64,000 nt of DNA, from positions 118,252-182,251 of the forward strand of contig CAMBMM010000002.1 of assembly GCA_945868825.1 (NCBI GenBank), written 5' to 3'. This DNA is from Sphingobacterium thalpophilum (GTDB lineage Bacteria > Bacteroidota > Bacteroidia > Sphingobacteriales > Sphingobacteriaceae). Of the stretch, positions 34,183 through 42,355 are shown piece by piece. Position 1 is the first letter of the stretch. The number at the start of each line of letters is the position of its first letter. Under the pieces are notes generated by a model, which worked only from the letters and a program-made list of their open reading frames with translations, was not told the origin of the DNA and did not search any database. The position numbers were made by a program, and so were the translations under genes.

Positions 34183-35996
34183 TCAAACACTTGCATCTCC
34201 ACCAATTTGCAGTACATGCCTTTTTGTTCCATAAGCTCTTGGTGGGTACCCGTTTCAGTGATTTTTCCTCCTTCTAGAACTACAATCTTATCGGCCCGCT
34301 GAATGGTACTTAAACGGTGGGCTATGACCAAAGAGGTGCGATTTTCCATTAATTTATTAAGGGCATCTTGTACCAATTTTTCCGATTCAGTATCTAGGGC
34401 TGAAGTGGCTTCATCTAAAAGCATAATAGGTGGATTAGCCAATACGGCTCTTGCAATACACAAACGTTGACGCTGGCCACCCGAAAGTTTCAAACCGCGG
34501 TCGCCAATATTAGATTGATAGCCTTGCTCGGTTTCCTCAATAAAATCGTGAGCGTTGGCAATTTTAGCGGCAGCTAGTACTTCTGCTTCCGTGGCATTGG
34601 GTCTGCCAAAGGCAATATTATTAAAAATGGTATCGTTAAAAAGTACCGAATCTTGATTTACGACACCCATTTGTGAACGAATGCTATCCATTTTAAGGGT
34701 TTTTATGTCCACGCCATCAAACAAAATATGTCCTTGCTGCGGATCAATAAATCGAGGGATTAAATCCATTAAAGTGGATTTACCCCCACCCGATGGCCCT
34801 ACCAAAGCCACCATTTTGCCAGCCGGAATACTTAAATTAATGTCTTTTAAAATAGTCCGATTGCCATACGAAAAGGATATGTTTTTACATTCGATGCTGC
34901 TTGTAAAGACCGAAGCAGAAGGTGCATTTGGTACATCGTTTACTTCTGAAGGGGTATCGATAAGTGCCAATACCCGTTGGCCGGCAGCAATACCTTGGTG
35001 TATTTGGCTGAAAGAGTCTGTAATAGCTTTGGCCGGACGCATCACTTGAGAAAACAAAGCGATATACGCTATAAATGCCGGTGCTTCTAAGCCCTTATCT
35101 CCCGATAAAATGAGGTAACCACCATACAACACAATGCCACAAACTACTAGTACACCTAAAGTTTCTGATACCGGCGACGCCAACTGTTGCCTACGGGCCA
35201 TAGAGCGTAATAAGCCCGTATAGCGTTTATTTTCGGTATTAAATTTATCTTTTACTACCTCGGTGGCATTAAATGCTTTTATAATTTTTATACCCGATAA
35301 GGCCTCGTCTAAAAAGGTGATCATACTGCTTAACGATTCTTGAGCGGCTACCGCTTGCTGGCGTAAGCGTTTCACCAAGCGGGCAATTACCAAACCCGAA
35401 ACCGGAATAATAAGCAAAGCAAATAAGGTGAGTTTTGCCGAAATTAAAAACAACATTATAATGTAGGCAATCAGTTGTACGGGTTCTTTAAATACCACCA
35501 AAAGCGTGCTCGTTACCGAATATTGCACCACTTGCACATCCGACGATACTTTAGACATGATATCCCCTTTACGTTCGTTATTAAAATAGCCTAAATGCAA
35601 GTTCATGACGCTATTGAATACCGATTTGCGAAGATTTAAAAGCGTATGCGCCCGTAAATTTTCCATAATACGCTGAGATAGGTAACGAAAAATATTAGCC
35701 AATACCACCGAGCCAATGATACAGGCACAAACGATTTGCAAGGCACCCCAAGTGCCGTATTGCTCTATAGCTAATTGAATGTAGTATTTAAATTGTGCCA
35801 TAATATCCCAGCTAGAAGTAGGTGGGACCAATACTTTCGATTTCCCATTCTGAAAAAACAACGTTTCCAAAAGAGGGGCAAGCAAGGCTAAATTGAGAGT
35901 GTTGAAAATTATAGACAGGATGGTTGTAAAAATATACGGTAGGGCAAATTTTTCAATGGGTTTAGCAAAAGAAAGAAGGCGAAAATAGGTTTTCAT
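34176..35996 (-). CDS. ABC transporter, fused permease and ATPase (MsbA-like exporter)
   Basis: This 606-residue half-transporter forms a homodimer that exports lipid-linked or hydrophobic substrates. The first 330 residues form a six-helix exporter-type membrane domain. The ATPase has Walker A GPSGGGKST (about residue 400), the signature LSGGQRQRL, Walker B IMLLDEATSAL and a switch histidine in IAHRLST. The length is typical of MsbA and of glycan-lipid flippases. The gene is leftward and convergent with the glycosyltransferase cluster. It could flip lipid A, as in other bacteria, or a glycolipid made by the island; sequence alone does not decide. Confidence 0.9.
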   Translation of the reverse strand: MKTYFRLLSFAKPIEKFALPYIFTTILSIIFNTLNLALLAPLLETLFFQNGKSKVLVPPTSSWDIMAQFKYYIQLAIEQYGTWGALQIVCACIIGSVVLANIFRYLSQRIMENLRAHTLLNLRKSVFNSVMNLHLGYFNNERKGDIMSKVSSDVQVVQYSVTSTLLVVFKEPVQLIAYIIMLFLISAKLTLFALLIIPVSGLVIARLVKRLRQQAVAAQESLSSMITFLDEALSGIKIIKAFNATEVVKDKFNTENKRYTGLLRSMARRQQLASPVSETLGVLVVCGIVLYGGYLILSGDKGLEAPAFIAYIALFSQVMRPAKAITDSFSQIHQGIAAGQRVLALIDTPSEVNDVPNAPSASVFTSSIECKNISFSYGNRTILKDINLSIPAGKMVALVGPSGGGKSTLMDLIPRFIDPQQGHILFDGVDIKTLKMDSIRSQMGVVNQDSVLFNDTIFNNIAFGRPNATEAEVLAAAKIANAHDFIEETEQGYQSNIGDRGLKLSGGQRQRLCIARAVLANPPIMLLDEATSALDTESEKLVQDALNKLMENRTSLVIAHRLSTIQRADKIVVLEGGKITETGTHQELMEQKGMYCKLVEMQVFDQ

Positions 35997-36056
35997 GAAT
36001 ATTGTTTACGGTGTAAAGTTACACTTTTGCTCGAATGTGCCTTAAATGAATTTGGC

Positions 36057-37052
36057 TTAGACTTTTTCCTTGCCAGGTTGTACATCTTGCCCCGCTAAAA
36101 GCACTCTCATTTCTTGTTGAACATCGGTAAAAGTTCGGGTGCTTCGGTGTTTTTTCTGCAAGGCCAAAAAACGTTTCTTTGCATCATTAATATCTTCAGA
36201 AAGATCGAAAAACTGCTTTAACGAGCTATAAAAATAAAAATTACCCGCTAGCCACATTACGCAAGTTTCTAAGAGGGTTCGCAAGTACCAGCCTAGCTTT
36301 TGTACACCCAATAGGTGTAAAGCATGAACCATTAACTTATTTCTAAAATAAATACCTTTTACCCAGTTTTTAGTTTGATAGTTTTTGGTGGTGGCTGCAT
36401 GATCGTGTAAACAAAAGCGATCGGGGTAGTAATAACACTTCCAACCTAGACGCCATGCTCGTAAGCCTAAATCAAAATCCTCGTAATAAAATGGAGAAAA
36501 GCTTTCGTTAAAACCGCGTAATTCTTTCAACTTTTCGGCATCTAGTAACGCATTTGCGCCAGATAGGTAAGCGGTTGGAATAAGCCCCGAATGATTTACC
36601 ACATGAAAAAAGGTGTTGGGTTTTAGCTTTCCCCATTGTAGCCTAAAACTGCGGGCACTGTCTTGTATTTCTCCGTTTTTGGCTCCTCTAATTTGAGCCA
36701 TTACGCCAAAAGTATCAGCATGTTTAAAATAGTCAAATTGGCCATCTAAATAATTTTCGGGCAATTTAATATCGGTATTTAAAAGTAGAATATAAGCATT
36801 TTTGGCTTGGTGTATGCCCACATTACAGGTAGCAGAAAATCCACTATTTTTTTCTTTTACCTGTAATTTTACTTCGGGGTATTTTTTCTGAAGAAAGGCA
36901 ACCGAATCATCCGTAGAGCAATCGTCTACCACCAAAACTTCATAAGGAATGGCGGCGTGCTCCAAGGCAGCAAACACCGAAGGCAAATTGTTTTGCAATA
37001 GGTTTTTACCGTTGTAATTCGGAATAATTACAGAAATACTAGCTGCCTTCAT
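36057..37052 (-). CDS. Glycosyltransferase family 2 with C-terminal membrane-associated region
   Basis: This 331-residue GT-A enzyme has ISVIIPNYNGKNLL at the start, VDDCSTDDSV near residue 42, LLLNTDIKLP near residue 89 and the YYEDFDLGLRAWRLGW segment near residue 190, all typical of rhamnosyltransferase-like GT2 proteins. A hydrophobic C-terminal stretch (LLETCVMWLAGNFYFY) suggests membrane contact. I start at the ATG at 37052 since a -7 promoter element (37075-37068) lies just upstream and an earlier ATG at 37070 would sit within it. Donor unknown. The gene is leftward, 60 bases upstream of the ABC exporter. Confidence 0.9.
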   Translation of the reverse strand: MKAASISVIIPNYNGKNLLQNNLPSVFAALEHAAIPYEVLVVDDCSTDDSVAFLQKKYPEVKLQVKEKNSGFSATCNVGIHQAKNAYILLLNTDIKLPENYLDGQFDYFKHADTFGVMAQIRGAKNGEIQDSARSFRLQWGKLKPNTFFHVVNHSGLIPTAYLSGANALLDAEKLKELRGFNESFSPFYYEDFDLGLRAWRLGWKCYYYPDRFCLHDHAATTKNYQTKNWVKGIYFRNKLMVHALHLLGVQKLGWYLRTLLETCVMWLAGNFYFYSSLKQFFDLSEDINDAKKRFLALQKKHRSTRTFTDVQQEMRVLLAGQDVQPGKEKV

Positions 37053-37067
37053 AGGAACGTAAAGGTA

Positions 37068-37075
37068 CAAATATA
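37068..37075 (-). promoter_or_regulatory. Candidate -7 element of the leftward glycosyltransferase gene
   Basis: Read on the minus strand, TATATTTG matches TAnnTTTG exactly, 15 bases before the ATG at 37052. No TTG stands at the -33 distance. Confidence 0.5.
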
Positions 37076-37156
37076 CCTGCTAACGCATTATTCGGGGAAT
37101 GATTTTGGAATACAAATAAAAAACGTGTTTTTTGTACTGACTTTTGGGTGTAACGC

Positions 37157-38026
37157 ATGCTAAATAAAACAGATTTTAAGGAGTTATCGAGAGCCCTCAG
37201 CTTGGTAGAAAATAGCGTAGAGGGCTATCGCGATATCTTGCTCGGACTACAGCCCAATGCTACGCCCATTATAGGTATTACTGGCCCACCAGGGGCGGGC
37301 AAAAGTACCTTGGTAAATGCGCTGCTAAACCACTGGAGCGCCCAAGGAAAATACGTAGCGGTATTGGCCATAGATCCCACCTCTCCTTTCAATTTAGGTT
37401 CTTTACTCGGCGACAGAATTCGCATGGCCGAACAGTTTACTAAACCTAACGTGTTCATTCGTTCCTTAGCCACTCGGGGTTCATTGGGTGGCTTGTCTGC
37501 CAAAACCATCGAGTTGACCGATATATTACGTTCCGCAGGTTTCGATTATATTTTGGTGGAAACCGTAGGCGTAGGCCAATCGGAAGTAGAAATTGCCGGT
37601 TTAGCCGATATTACTTTAGTGGTATTGGTTCCCGAAGCAGGCGATGAGATTCAAGGAATAAAATCGGGTTTAATGGAAATTGCAGATGCGTTTATAGTGA
37701 ACAAAGCCGACCGTGAAGGAGCCGATACTTTTGCCAATACCTTAAAAAAACTAAGTCAGCAAAAAGCAGAGCCCGTACCTGTGTTAAGTACCGTGGCTAG
37801 CAAAGCAAAAGGTATTGAAGAACTCATTGCCTTTATAGATCAGTTTGAGAAAAATACCTCAACCAAAAAACAACAACTATTGGCACAAAAAGCCTGGCAA
37901 TTGCTGCAACAAAAACTTACGGCAGGCCTAAACAAAGAACAGCTCCAACAAGATCTTGCTGAAGCTGTTCAAAAAAGTGATTTTAATCTCTACCAGTTTA
38001 TAGATAACTGGACTAGCCGTTCATAA
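37157..38026 (+). CDS. meaB: Methylmalonyl-CoA mutase-associated GTPase MeaB
   Basis: MeaB is a G3E GTPase chaperone that loads and protects the adenosylcobalamin cofactor of methylmalonyl-CoA mutase. The 289-residue protein has Walker A GPPGAGKST (about residues 44-52), the AIDPTSPF switch segment, ETVGVGQSEVE and the NKAD guanine-specificity motif. It is slightly shorter than many family members (about 320), with a short C-terminal dimerisation arm. No mutase gene lies in the window. The 3' end overlaps the convergent aminopeptidase gene by 14 bases. Confidence 0.94.
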   Translation: MLNKTDFKELSRALSLVENSVEGYRDILLGLQPNATPIIGITGPPGAGKSTLVNALLNHWSAQGKYVAVLAIDPTSPFNLGSLLGDRIRMAEQFTKPNVFIRSLATRGSLGGLSAKTIELTDILRSAGFDYILVETVGVGQSEVEIAGLADITLVVLVPEAGDEIQGIKSGLMEIADAFIVNKADREGADTFANTLKKLSQQKAEPVPVLSTVASKAKGIEELIAFIDQFEKNTSTKKQQLLAQKAWQLLQQKLTAGLNKEQLQQDLAEAVQKSDFNLYQFIDNWTSRS

Positions 38027-39302
38027 TATCTTCCAACTCTTCTACCTCTACCGGTATATCAGCCATCAAATCAATATTACCATTTTTAGTGATTAAAATA
38101 TTATTCTCGATACGAATACCCAAACCTTCTTCGGGAATGTAAATACCCGGTTCGCAGGTTAAAATATTACCTACTTCAAAGGCTTTATAGCGACTTGCAA
38201 AATCGTGTACATCAATACCCAAATGGTGTGAGGTACCGTGCATAAAGTATTTTTTATAAAGCGGTGCCGCCGGATTTTGTTTGGCTACAGCTTGCTTATC
38301 CAACAAACCCAACCCAATTAACTCGGCCTCCATAATGCGGCCTACTTCATCGTGGTAGTTGTTCCAAATAGTACCAGCAACCAATAATTTTGTGGCAGCC
38401 CTCATTACCCTTAATACCGCATTATACACCTCTTTTTGGCGTAGACTAAACCTACCGCTTACCGGAATAGACCGACTCATATCCGCATTGTAATTGGCAT
38501 ATTCTGCACCAAAATCAAACAAGATAACATCGCCGGCGTTACACACTTGATTATTATCGTTGTAGTGCAAAATATTGGCATTTGAGCCCGAGGCAATAAT
38601 GGGGTTATAGGCATGCCCGGTAGCTCTTTGGCGAATAAATTCGTGGATAATTTCAGCCTCTATTTCATATTCACTTACACCAGGCTTGGTAAATTTTAAT
38701 ACCCGAACAAAGGCATCACGAGTAATTTCACACGCTTTTTTGGTCAATTGAACCTCTATTTCCGATTTAATGGGGCGTAAATCACGCAATATTAAAGCAC
38801 TACGCTCATACTGATGCAGCGGATAGCGCTCCTTCAATTGCTGTATAAAACGTAAATCGCGGTAAGGCACTTCGTACACCGAACGATCGTTCTCGTTGGT
38901 ATTTAAATAGATGTTTTCGGCATAGTGAATAATTAATTGCAACACGCCCCAAAATTCATCAAGCCAAAAAACTTGCTCCAGCCCAGAAGCCTTTTTGGCT
39001 TCCTCTTTGGTGTATTTGTGGCCTTCCCATACCTTTATATGGTCGTTGGTTTGACGTAAAAAAAGTACCTCCCTGTATAGCGGATTAGGACAATCTGGAA
39101 ATAAGATTAAAATACTTTGCTCTTGATCTATGCCGCTTAAATAAAATAAATCAGGATTTTGCTTAAAGGCAAAATTCTGATCACCACTGCGTAACTGTTC
39201 ATCATTCGCATTAAAAATAGCTATCGATTTCGGTTTTAAACGCTGGGCAAAATTCTTCCGATTAAGCATGAATAAACTAGCATCAGGGGCTATATATTTC
39301 AT
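38013..39302 (-). CDS. pepP: Aminopeptidase P family protein (M24B metallopeptidase)
   Basis: Aminopeptidase P removes an N-terminal residue that precedes proline. The 429-residue protein has an N-terminal creatinase-like domain (about residues 1-165) and a pita-bread catalytic domain. The two-metal site can be followed: Asp in LFDFGAEY and in YNADMSR, His in GTSHHLGID, Glu in TCEPGIYI and Glu in GIRIENN. It ends shortly after that motif, as the family does. The gene is single, leftward, and divergent from the OmpA-like gene across a 172-base gap. Confidence 0.92.
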   Translation of the reverse strand: MKYIAPDASLFMLNRKNFAQRLKPKSIAIFNANDEQLRSGDQNFAFKQNPDLFYLSGIDQEQSILILFPDCPNPLYREVLFLRQTNDHIKVWEGHKYTKEEAKKASGLEQVFWLDEFWGVLQLIIHYAENIYLNTNENDRSVYEVPYRDLRFIQQLKERYPLHQYERSALILRDLRPIKSEIEVQLTKKACEITRDAFVRVLKFTKPGVSEYEIEAEIIHEFIRQRATGHAYNPIIASGSNANILHYNDNNQVCNAGDVILFDFGAEYANYNADMSRSIPVSGRFSLRQKEVYNAVLRVMRAATKLLVAGTIWNNYHDEVGRIMEAELIGLGLLDKQAVAKQNPAAPLYKKYFMHGTSHHLGIDVHDFASRYKAFEVGNILTCEPGIYIPEEGLGIRIENNILITKNGNIDLMADIPVEVEELEDIMNG

Positions 39303-39398
39303 AATAATTTAATATTATCTATAATGATTTTTAGTATAATAATTTTATCTTTACAAATTAAAACACATTTACGAAAAATAGTATAAACGTACGATAGT

Positions 39399-39428
39399 TT
39401 GCTCGAACCAAACTTATCATTAATTTTG
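39399..39428 (+). promoter_or_regulatory. Promoter of the OmpA-like gene
   Basis: TTG at 39399-39401 (within TTTG) and TAATTTTG at 39421-39428 are 19 bases apart, a full match to the Bacteroidota -33/-7 promoter. The expected start is near 39433, giving a leader of about 40 bases. Confidence 0.65.
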
Positions 39429-39474
39429 CAAAAAAATTATACATAAAGAAATAGTTTAACCTTAAAAAAAGAAT

Positions 39475-40836
39475 ATGATTCATTCTACATGTAAAAAAGT
39501 TGTTGCCCTCTCTATATTTATTTTGTTGGGTCTTTCTGTCGTTTCAAATGCACAAGAATCGGCCACAAGCTCAGCCCCTAAACTATTTGGTGGTAGAACC
39601 CAATACAGAACCTGGTCGGTAGGTTTTAATCTAGGAGCTACTGCACCTAGTACCTTAGCAGGAGGTGTAAAGGATTATGCTGATGGTGATTTAAATCTAG
39701 CTTACGGTCTTTCATTGCGCAAGCAATTGGCTCACTCATTCGGATTAGAATTTGGATTTGGTGCTGGTAAATTATCTGGAACTACTGGTATTGGTGGCAA
39801 TTTAGCTTATGAAACCAAATTGGCTTGGACTACAAGTTTGAGTGGCGTAATTAATGTAGCTACCATAGATTTCTTGAATAGAGAAAATGCTGTAAATTTC
39901 GTTGCAAAAGCCGGATACGGAATTGCTGGATATGCATACAAAGTTACCAATGCATTAAACGTAGCTACCGATTATAAAGGTACTTATGGTGCTAGTGGTA
40001 CTAAAAAATATGCTCAAGACAACTTTATTCCCGTTGGCCTAGGTGCTAAATTTAAAGTATCAAACCGTGTTAATTTCGATTTAGGATACACCATGAACTT
40101 CATTAACACGGATAACGTAGATGGAACTGTTGCTCCTGGAAACGATAGCTGGTCTTATACCTCAGCAGGTTTAGAATTTTCTTTGGGTGCAAAAACCAAA
40201 CCAAATTTAGATTGGGTTAACCCGATTGCCTTAATGTATGATGAATTAAAAGATCCTACATTACGCAAAGAATTAGAAGCATTAAAACAACGTGTAAGTA
40301 CTTTAGAAGCTGCCGATTTATTAAAAGATAGCGATGGTGACGGTGTTGCTGATAAATTAGACAAATGCCCGAACACCGAAGCAGGTGTGAAAGTTGATGG
40401 TGGCGGTTGCCCTTTAGATACCGATAACGACGGTGTGCCAGATTCTAAAGATAGCTGCCCTACTGAAAAAGGTACTGCAGAGTTCAATGGTTGCCCAGGC
40501 TCTCCAAGCTCTTCAGCAAATGCTATTCAGTTTGAGTTTAACTCATCTGTGCTAAAAACTTCTTCTTACCCTGTATTAGATCAATTGTCTGATGACTTAA
40601 GAAGCAAAGTTGTTTTAAAAATAGAATTAGGCGGTCACGCTTCTGAAGAAGGTAATACAGACTATAACTTACAATTATCCAAAGATCGTGCAAATGCTGT
40701 TAAAACCTATTTGGTAAACTCTGGTGTTGCTGCAAGCAAAATCGTTACTAAAGGTTTTGGCGAAACTCGTCCAGTTGCTTCAAACGCCACCGAAGAAGGT
40801 CGTCAGTTAAACAGACGTGTAGAAGTTGTGAGATAA
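39475..40836 (+). CDS. OmpA family outer-membrane protein with thrombospondin type 3 repeats
   Basis: The 453-residue protein has a signal peptide ending in SNAQ (about residue 26). A putative outer-membrane beta-barrel of about 215 residues is followed by a coiled-coil-like stretch near residue 265. Calcium-binding TSP3-type repeats (DSDGDGVADKLDKCP, DTDNDGVPDSKDSCP) lie at about residues 282-335. The C-terminal OmpA domain anchors to peptidoglycan: FEFNSSVLK, then GHASEEGNTDYNLQLSKDRA and the QLNRRVEV ending. This barrel-TSP3-OmpA plan is common in Bacteroidota. It likely ties outer membrane to cell wall. It has its own promoter and a strong terminator. Confidence 0.94.
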   Translation: MIHSTCKKVVALSIFILLGLSVVSNAQESATSSAPKLFGGRTQYRTWSVGFNLGATAPSTLAGGVKDYADGDLNLAYGLSLRKQLAHSFGLEFGFGAGKLSGTTGIGGNLAYETKLAWTTSLSGVINVATIDFLNRENAVNFVAKAGYGIAGYAYKVTNALNVATDYKGTYGASGTKKYAQDNFIPVGLGAKFKVSNRVNFDLGYTMNFINTDNVDGTVAPGNDSWSYTSAGLEFSLGAKTKPNLDWVNPIALMYDELKDPTLRKELEALKQRVSTLEAADLLKDSDGDGVADKLDKCPNTEAGVKVDGGGCPLDTDNDGVPDSKDSCPTEKGTAEFNGCPGSPSSSANAIQFEFNSSVLKTSSYPVLDQLSDDLRSKVVLKIELGGHASEEGNTDYNLQLSKDRANAVKTYLVNSGVAASKIVTKGFGETRPVASNATEEGRQLNRRVEVVR

Positions 40837-40858
40837 TTCGCTTTCTTAAAACCCTCAC

Positions 40859-40896
40859 AAAAAAAGAGTCTCGGTACACATCGCGACTCTTTTTTT
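40859..40896 (+). terminator. Terminator after the OmpA-like gene
   Basis: Arms 40859-40870 (AAAAAAAGAGTC) and 40885-40896 (GACTCTTTTTTT) are perfect 12-base complements around a 14-base loop, ending in a T-run. Confidence 0.9.
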
Positions 40897-40901
40897 GTTT
40901 A

Positions 40902-40909
40902 TACCTTTG
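40902..40909 (+). promoter_or_regulatory. Candidate -7 element of the mini-protein/ridA/recG unit
   Basis: TACCTTTG matches TAnnTTTG exactly, directly after the terminator and five bases before the ATG at 40915. Confidence 0.5.
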
Positions 40910-40914
40910 GTACC

Positions 40915-41055
40915 ATGTATTTCTTCAGAAAAAAAGATCCGAACAGACCTGATAGTTTCAATCTAAAAGTCATGCATGCGATTAATACCGTCGCTATCTT
41001 GTTGTTTTTAGGCGGCATTATTTATAAACTAATCCAGTGGGTTACACAAAGATGA
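40915..41055 (+). CDS. 46-residue membrane mini-protein (DUF6728-like)
   Basis: A short gene encodes MYFFRKKDPNRPDSFNLKVM, then a single hydrophobic helix (residues about 27-42) and a short basic tail ending VTQR. The KKDPNRP..FNLKVMHAIN pattern matches what I recall of the Bacteroidota family DUF6728, which has no known function. Support for reality is an exact -7 element five bases upstream, directly after a terminator, and an ATGA overlap of its stop with the ridA start, implying coupled translation. It is probably an inner-membrane protein with the charged part inside. Confidence 0.78.
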   Translation: MYFFRKKDPNRPDSFNLKVMHAINTVAILLFLGGIIYKLIQWVTQR

Positions 41056-41432
41056 GTAAACAAGTACTTTACACCAAGCAAGCACCCGAACCTATTGGCC
41101 CATATAGCCAAGGTATTCAGAGCGGACCATTCCTGTTTTTATCGGGCCAAATTGCCATTAACCCTGGCACTAATGAATTGGTAGAAGGCGATATTGTGGT
41201 AGAAAGCACCCAGGTAATGGAGAATATTAAAAAACTCCTCCAAGAAGCAAATTGTACGTTTGAAAATGTGGTGAAAACCAGCATTTTTTTAAGTGATATG
41301 AGCTACTTTGCTCAAGTAAACGAGGTATACGGCAGTTATTTTAGCGGCACTTTCCCTGCCAGAGAAACTGTAGCCGTACTTGGCCTACCCAAAAATGTAA
41401 ACGTAGAGATATCGGTAATAGCCGCAAAATAG
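41052..41432 (+). CDS. ridA: RidA family reactive intermediate deaminase
   Basis: RidA hydrolyses reactive enamine and imine intermediates such as 2-aminoacrylate. The 126-residue protein has the PIGPYSQGI segment near residue 15 and FLSGQIAINP, with the catalytic arginine in the FPARETVAV segment and Glu in the NVEISVIA ending, as in active family members. I start at the ATG at 41052, which overlaps the previous stop; a frame from 41037 would add five residues. It sits in a four-gene unit with a membrane mini-protein, an EamA transporter and recG. Confidence 0.94.
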   Translation: MSKQVLYTKQAPEPIGPYSQGIQSGPFLFLSGQIAINPGTNELVEGDIVVESTQVMENIKKLLQEANCTFENVVKTSIFLSDMSYFAQVNEVYGSYFSGTFPARETVAVLGLPKNVNVEISVIAAK

Positions 41433-42346
41433 TGAAGGAGAGCAGAGTCAAGTATTTTATAGCTGCCCTAACAGCCACGGCACTTTGGGGCTTTTTTTCT
41501 ATCCCATTACGTATGCTCAAAGCATACCCCTCAGATGAAATTTTACACTACCGCATTCTCACCTCTTTATCTATCACTTGGGTAGTAATTGCCCTATTTA
41601 GACGACATAAATTAAAAGAAGATATCGCTCGGTTGAAAAGCTTAGATGCCCATCGGCGCAAGCGTATACTTTTGCTCACACTGTTGGCCGGAGTGTTGGT
41701 TACCGCCAATTGGTTTGCCTTTATTTACGCCGTAAACCATGTAAGTTTAACTTCTGCAGCTTTTGCCTACATGGTTTGCCCACTATTAACGGCTATGGGT
41801 GGTTTTATCCTCTTAAAAGAACATCTTACCCCTATTAAATTTATAGCCATTGGCATTGCCTTAATTAGTATTTTAATTTTAGCCCAAGGTTCTTTAAGAG
41901 ATGTATGGTGGTCGGTGTTAATTGCCAGTTTATATACCGGTTACCTACTTATACAACGGGTAGTGGTAGAAATAGATAAGTTTAATATGTTGGGAGTGCA
42001 GCTCGTATTATCCACCCTAATTATGCTTCCTTTCTTTTTATACCACCACAGTAGTTTCCCCTGGGATGCTCATTTTTGGATGGTAATTTTAGTCATATCG
42101 GTAGTGTTTACCATTATCCCTTTATTTTTAAGTTTATATTCACTTATTGGCTTGCCCTCTTCTACCATGGGAATTCTCATCTACGCCAATCCATTAGTTG
42201 CTTTTGCCGTAGCTATTTTTTATTTTCAAGAATCAATAAACCAACAACAAGTATTTGCTTATATATTGTTACTGCTAGCAGTAATAGTATTTAACTGGGC
42301 ACTTGTAGCTAGTTTATTAGCTAAGTATAAAAAGCAAGTAGACTAA
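41432..42346 (+). CDS. EamA/RarD-like drug/metabolite transporter
   Basis: The 304-residue protein has ten predicted membrane segments and two EamA repeats. Segments such as ALWGFFSIPLRML near the start and TSAAFAYMVCPLLTAMGGFILLKE match the RarD branch (chloramphenicol-sensitive protein family). Substrate unknown; RarD-type proteins are not proven drug pumps. The start is a GTG overlapping the ridA stop by one base. recG begins nine bases after its stop. Confidence 0.88.
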   Translation: MKESRVKYFIAALTATALWGFFSIPLRMLKAYPSDEILHYRILTSLSITWVVIALFRRHKLKEDIARLKSLDAHRRKRILLLTLLAGVLVTANWFAFIYAVNHVSLTSAAFAYMVCPLLTAMGGFILLKEHLTPIKFIAIGIALISILILAQGSLRDVWWSVLIASLYTGYLLIQRVVVEIDKFNMLGVQLVLSTLIMLPFFLYHHSSFPWDAHFWMVILVISVVFTIIPLFLSLYSLIGLPSSTMGILIYANPLVAFAVAIFYFQESINQQQVFAYILLLLAVIVFNWALVASLLAKYKKQVD

Positions 42347-42355
42347 ACGAAAAAT

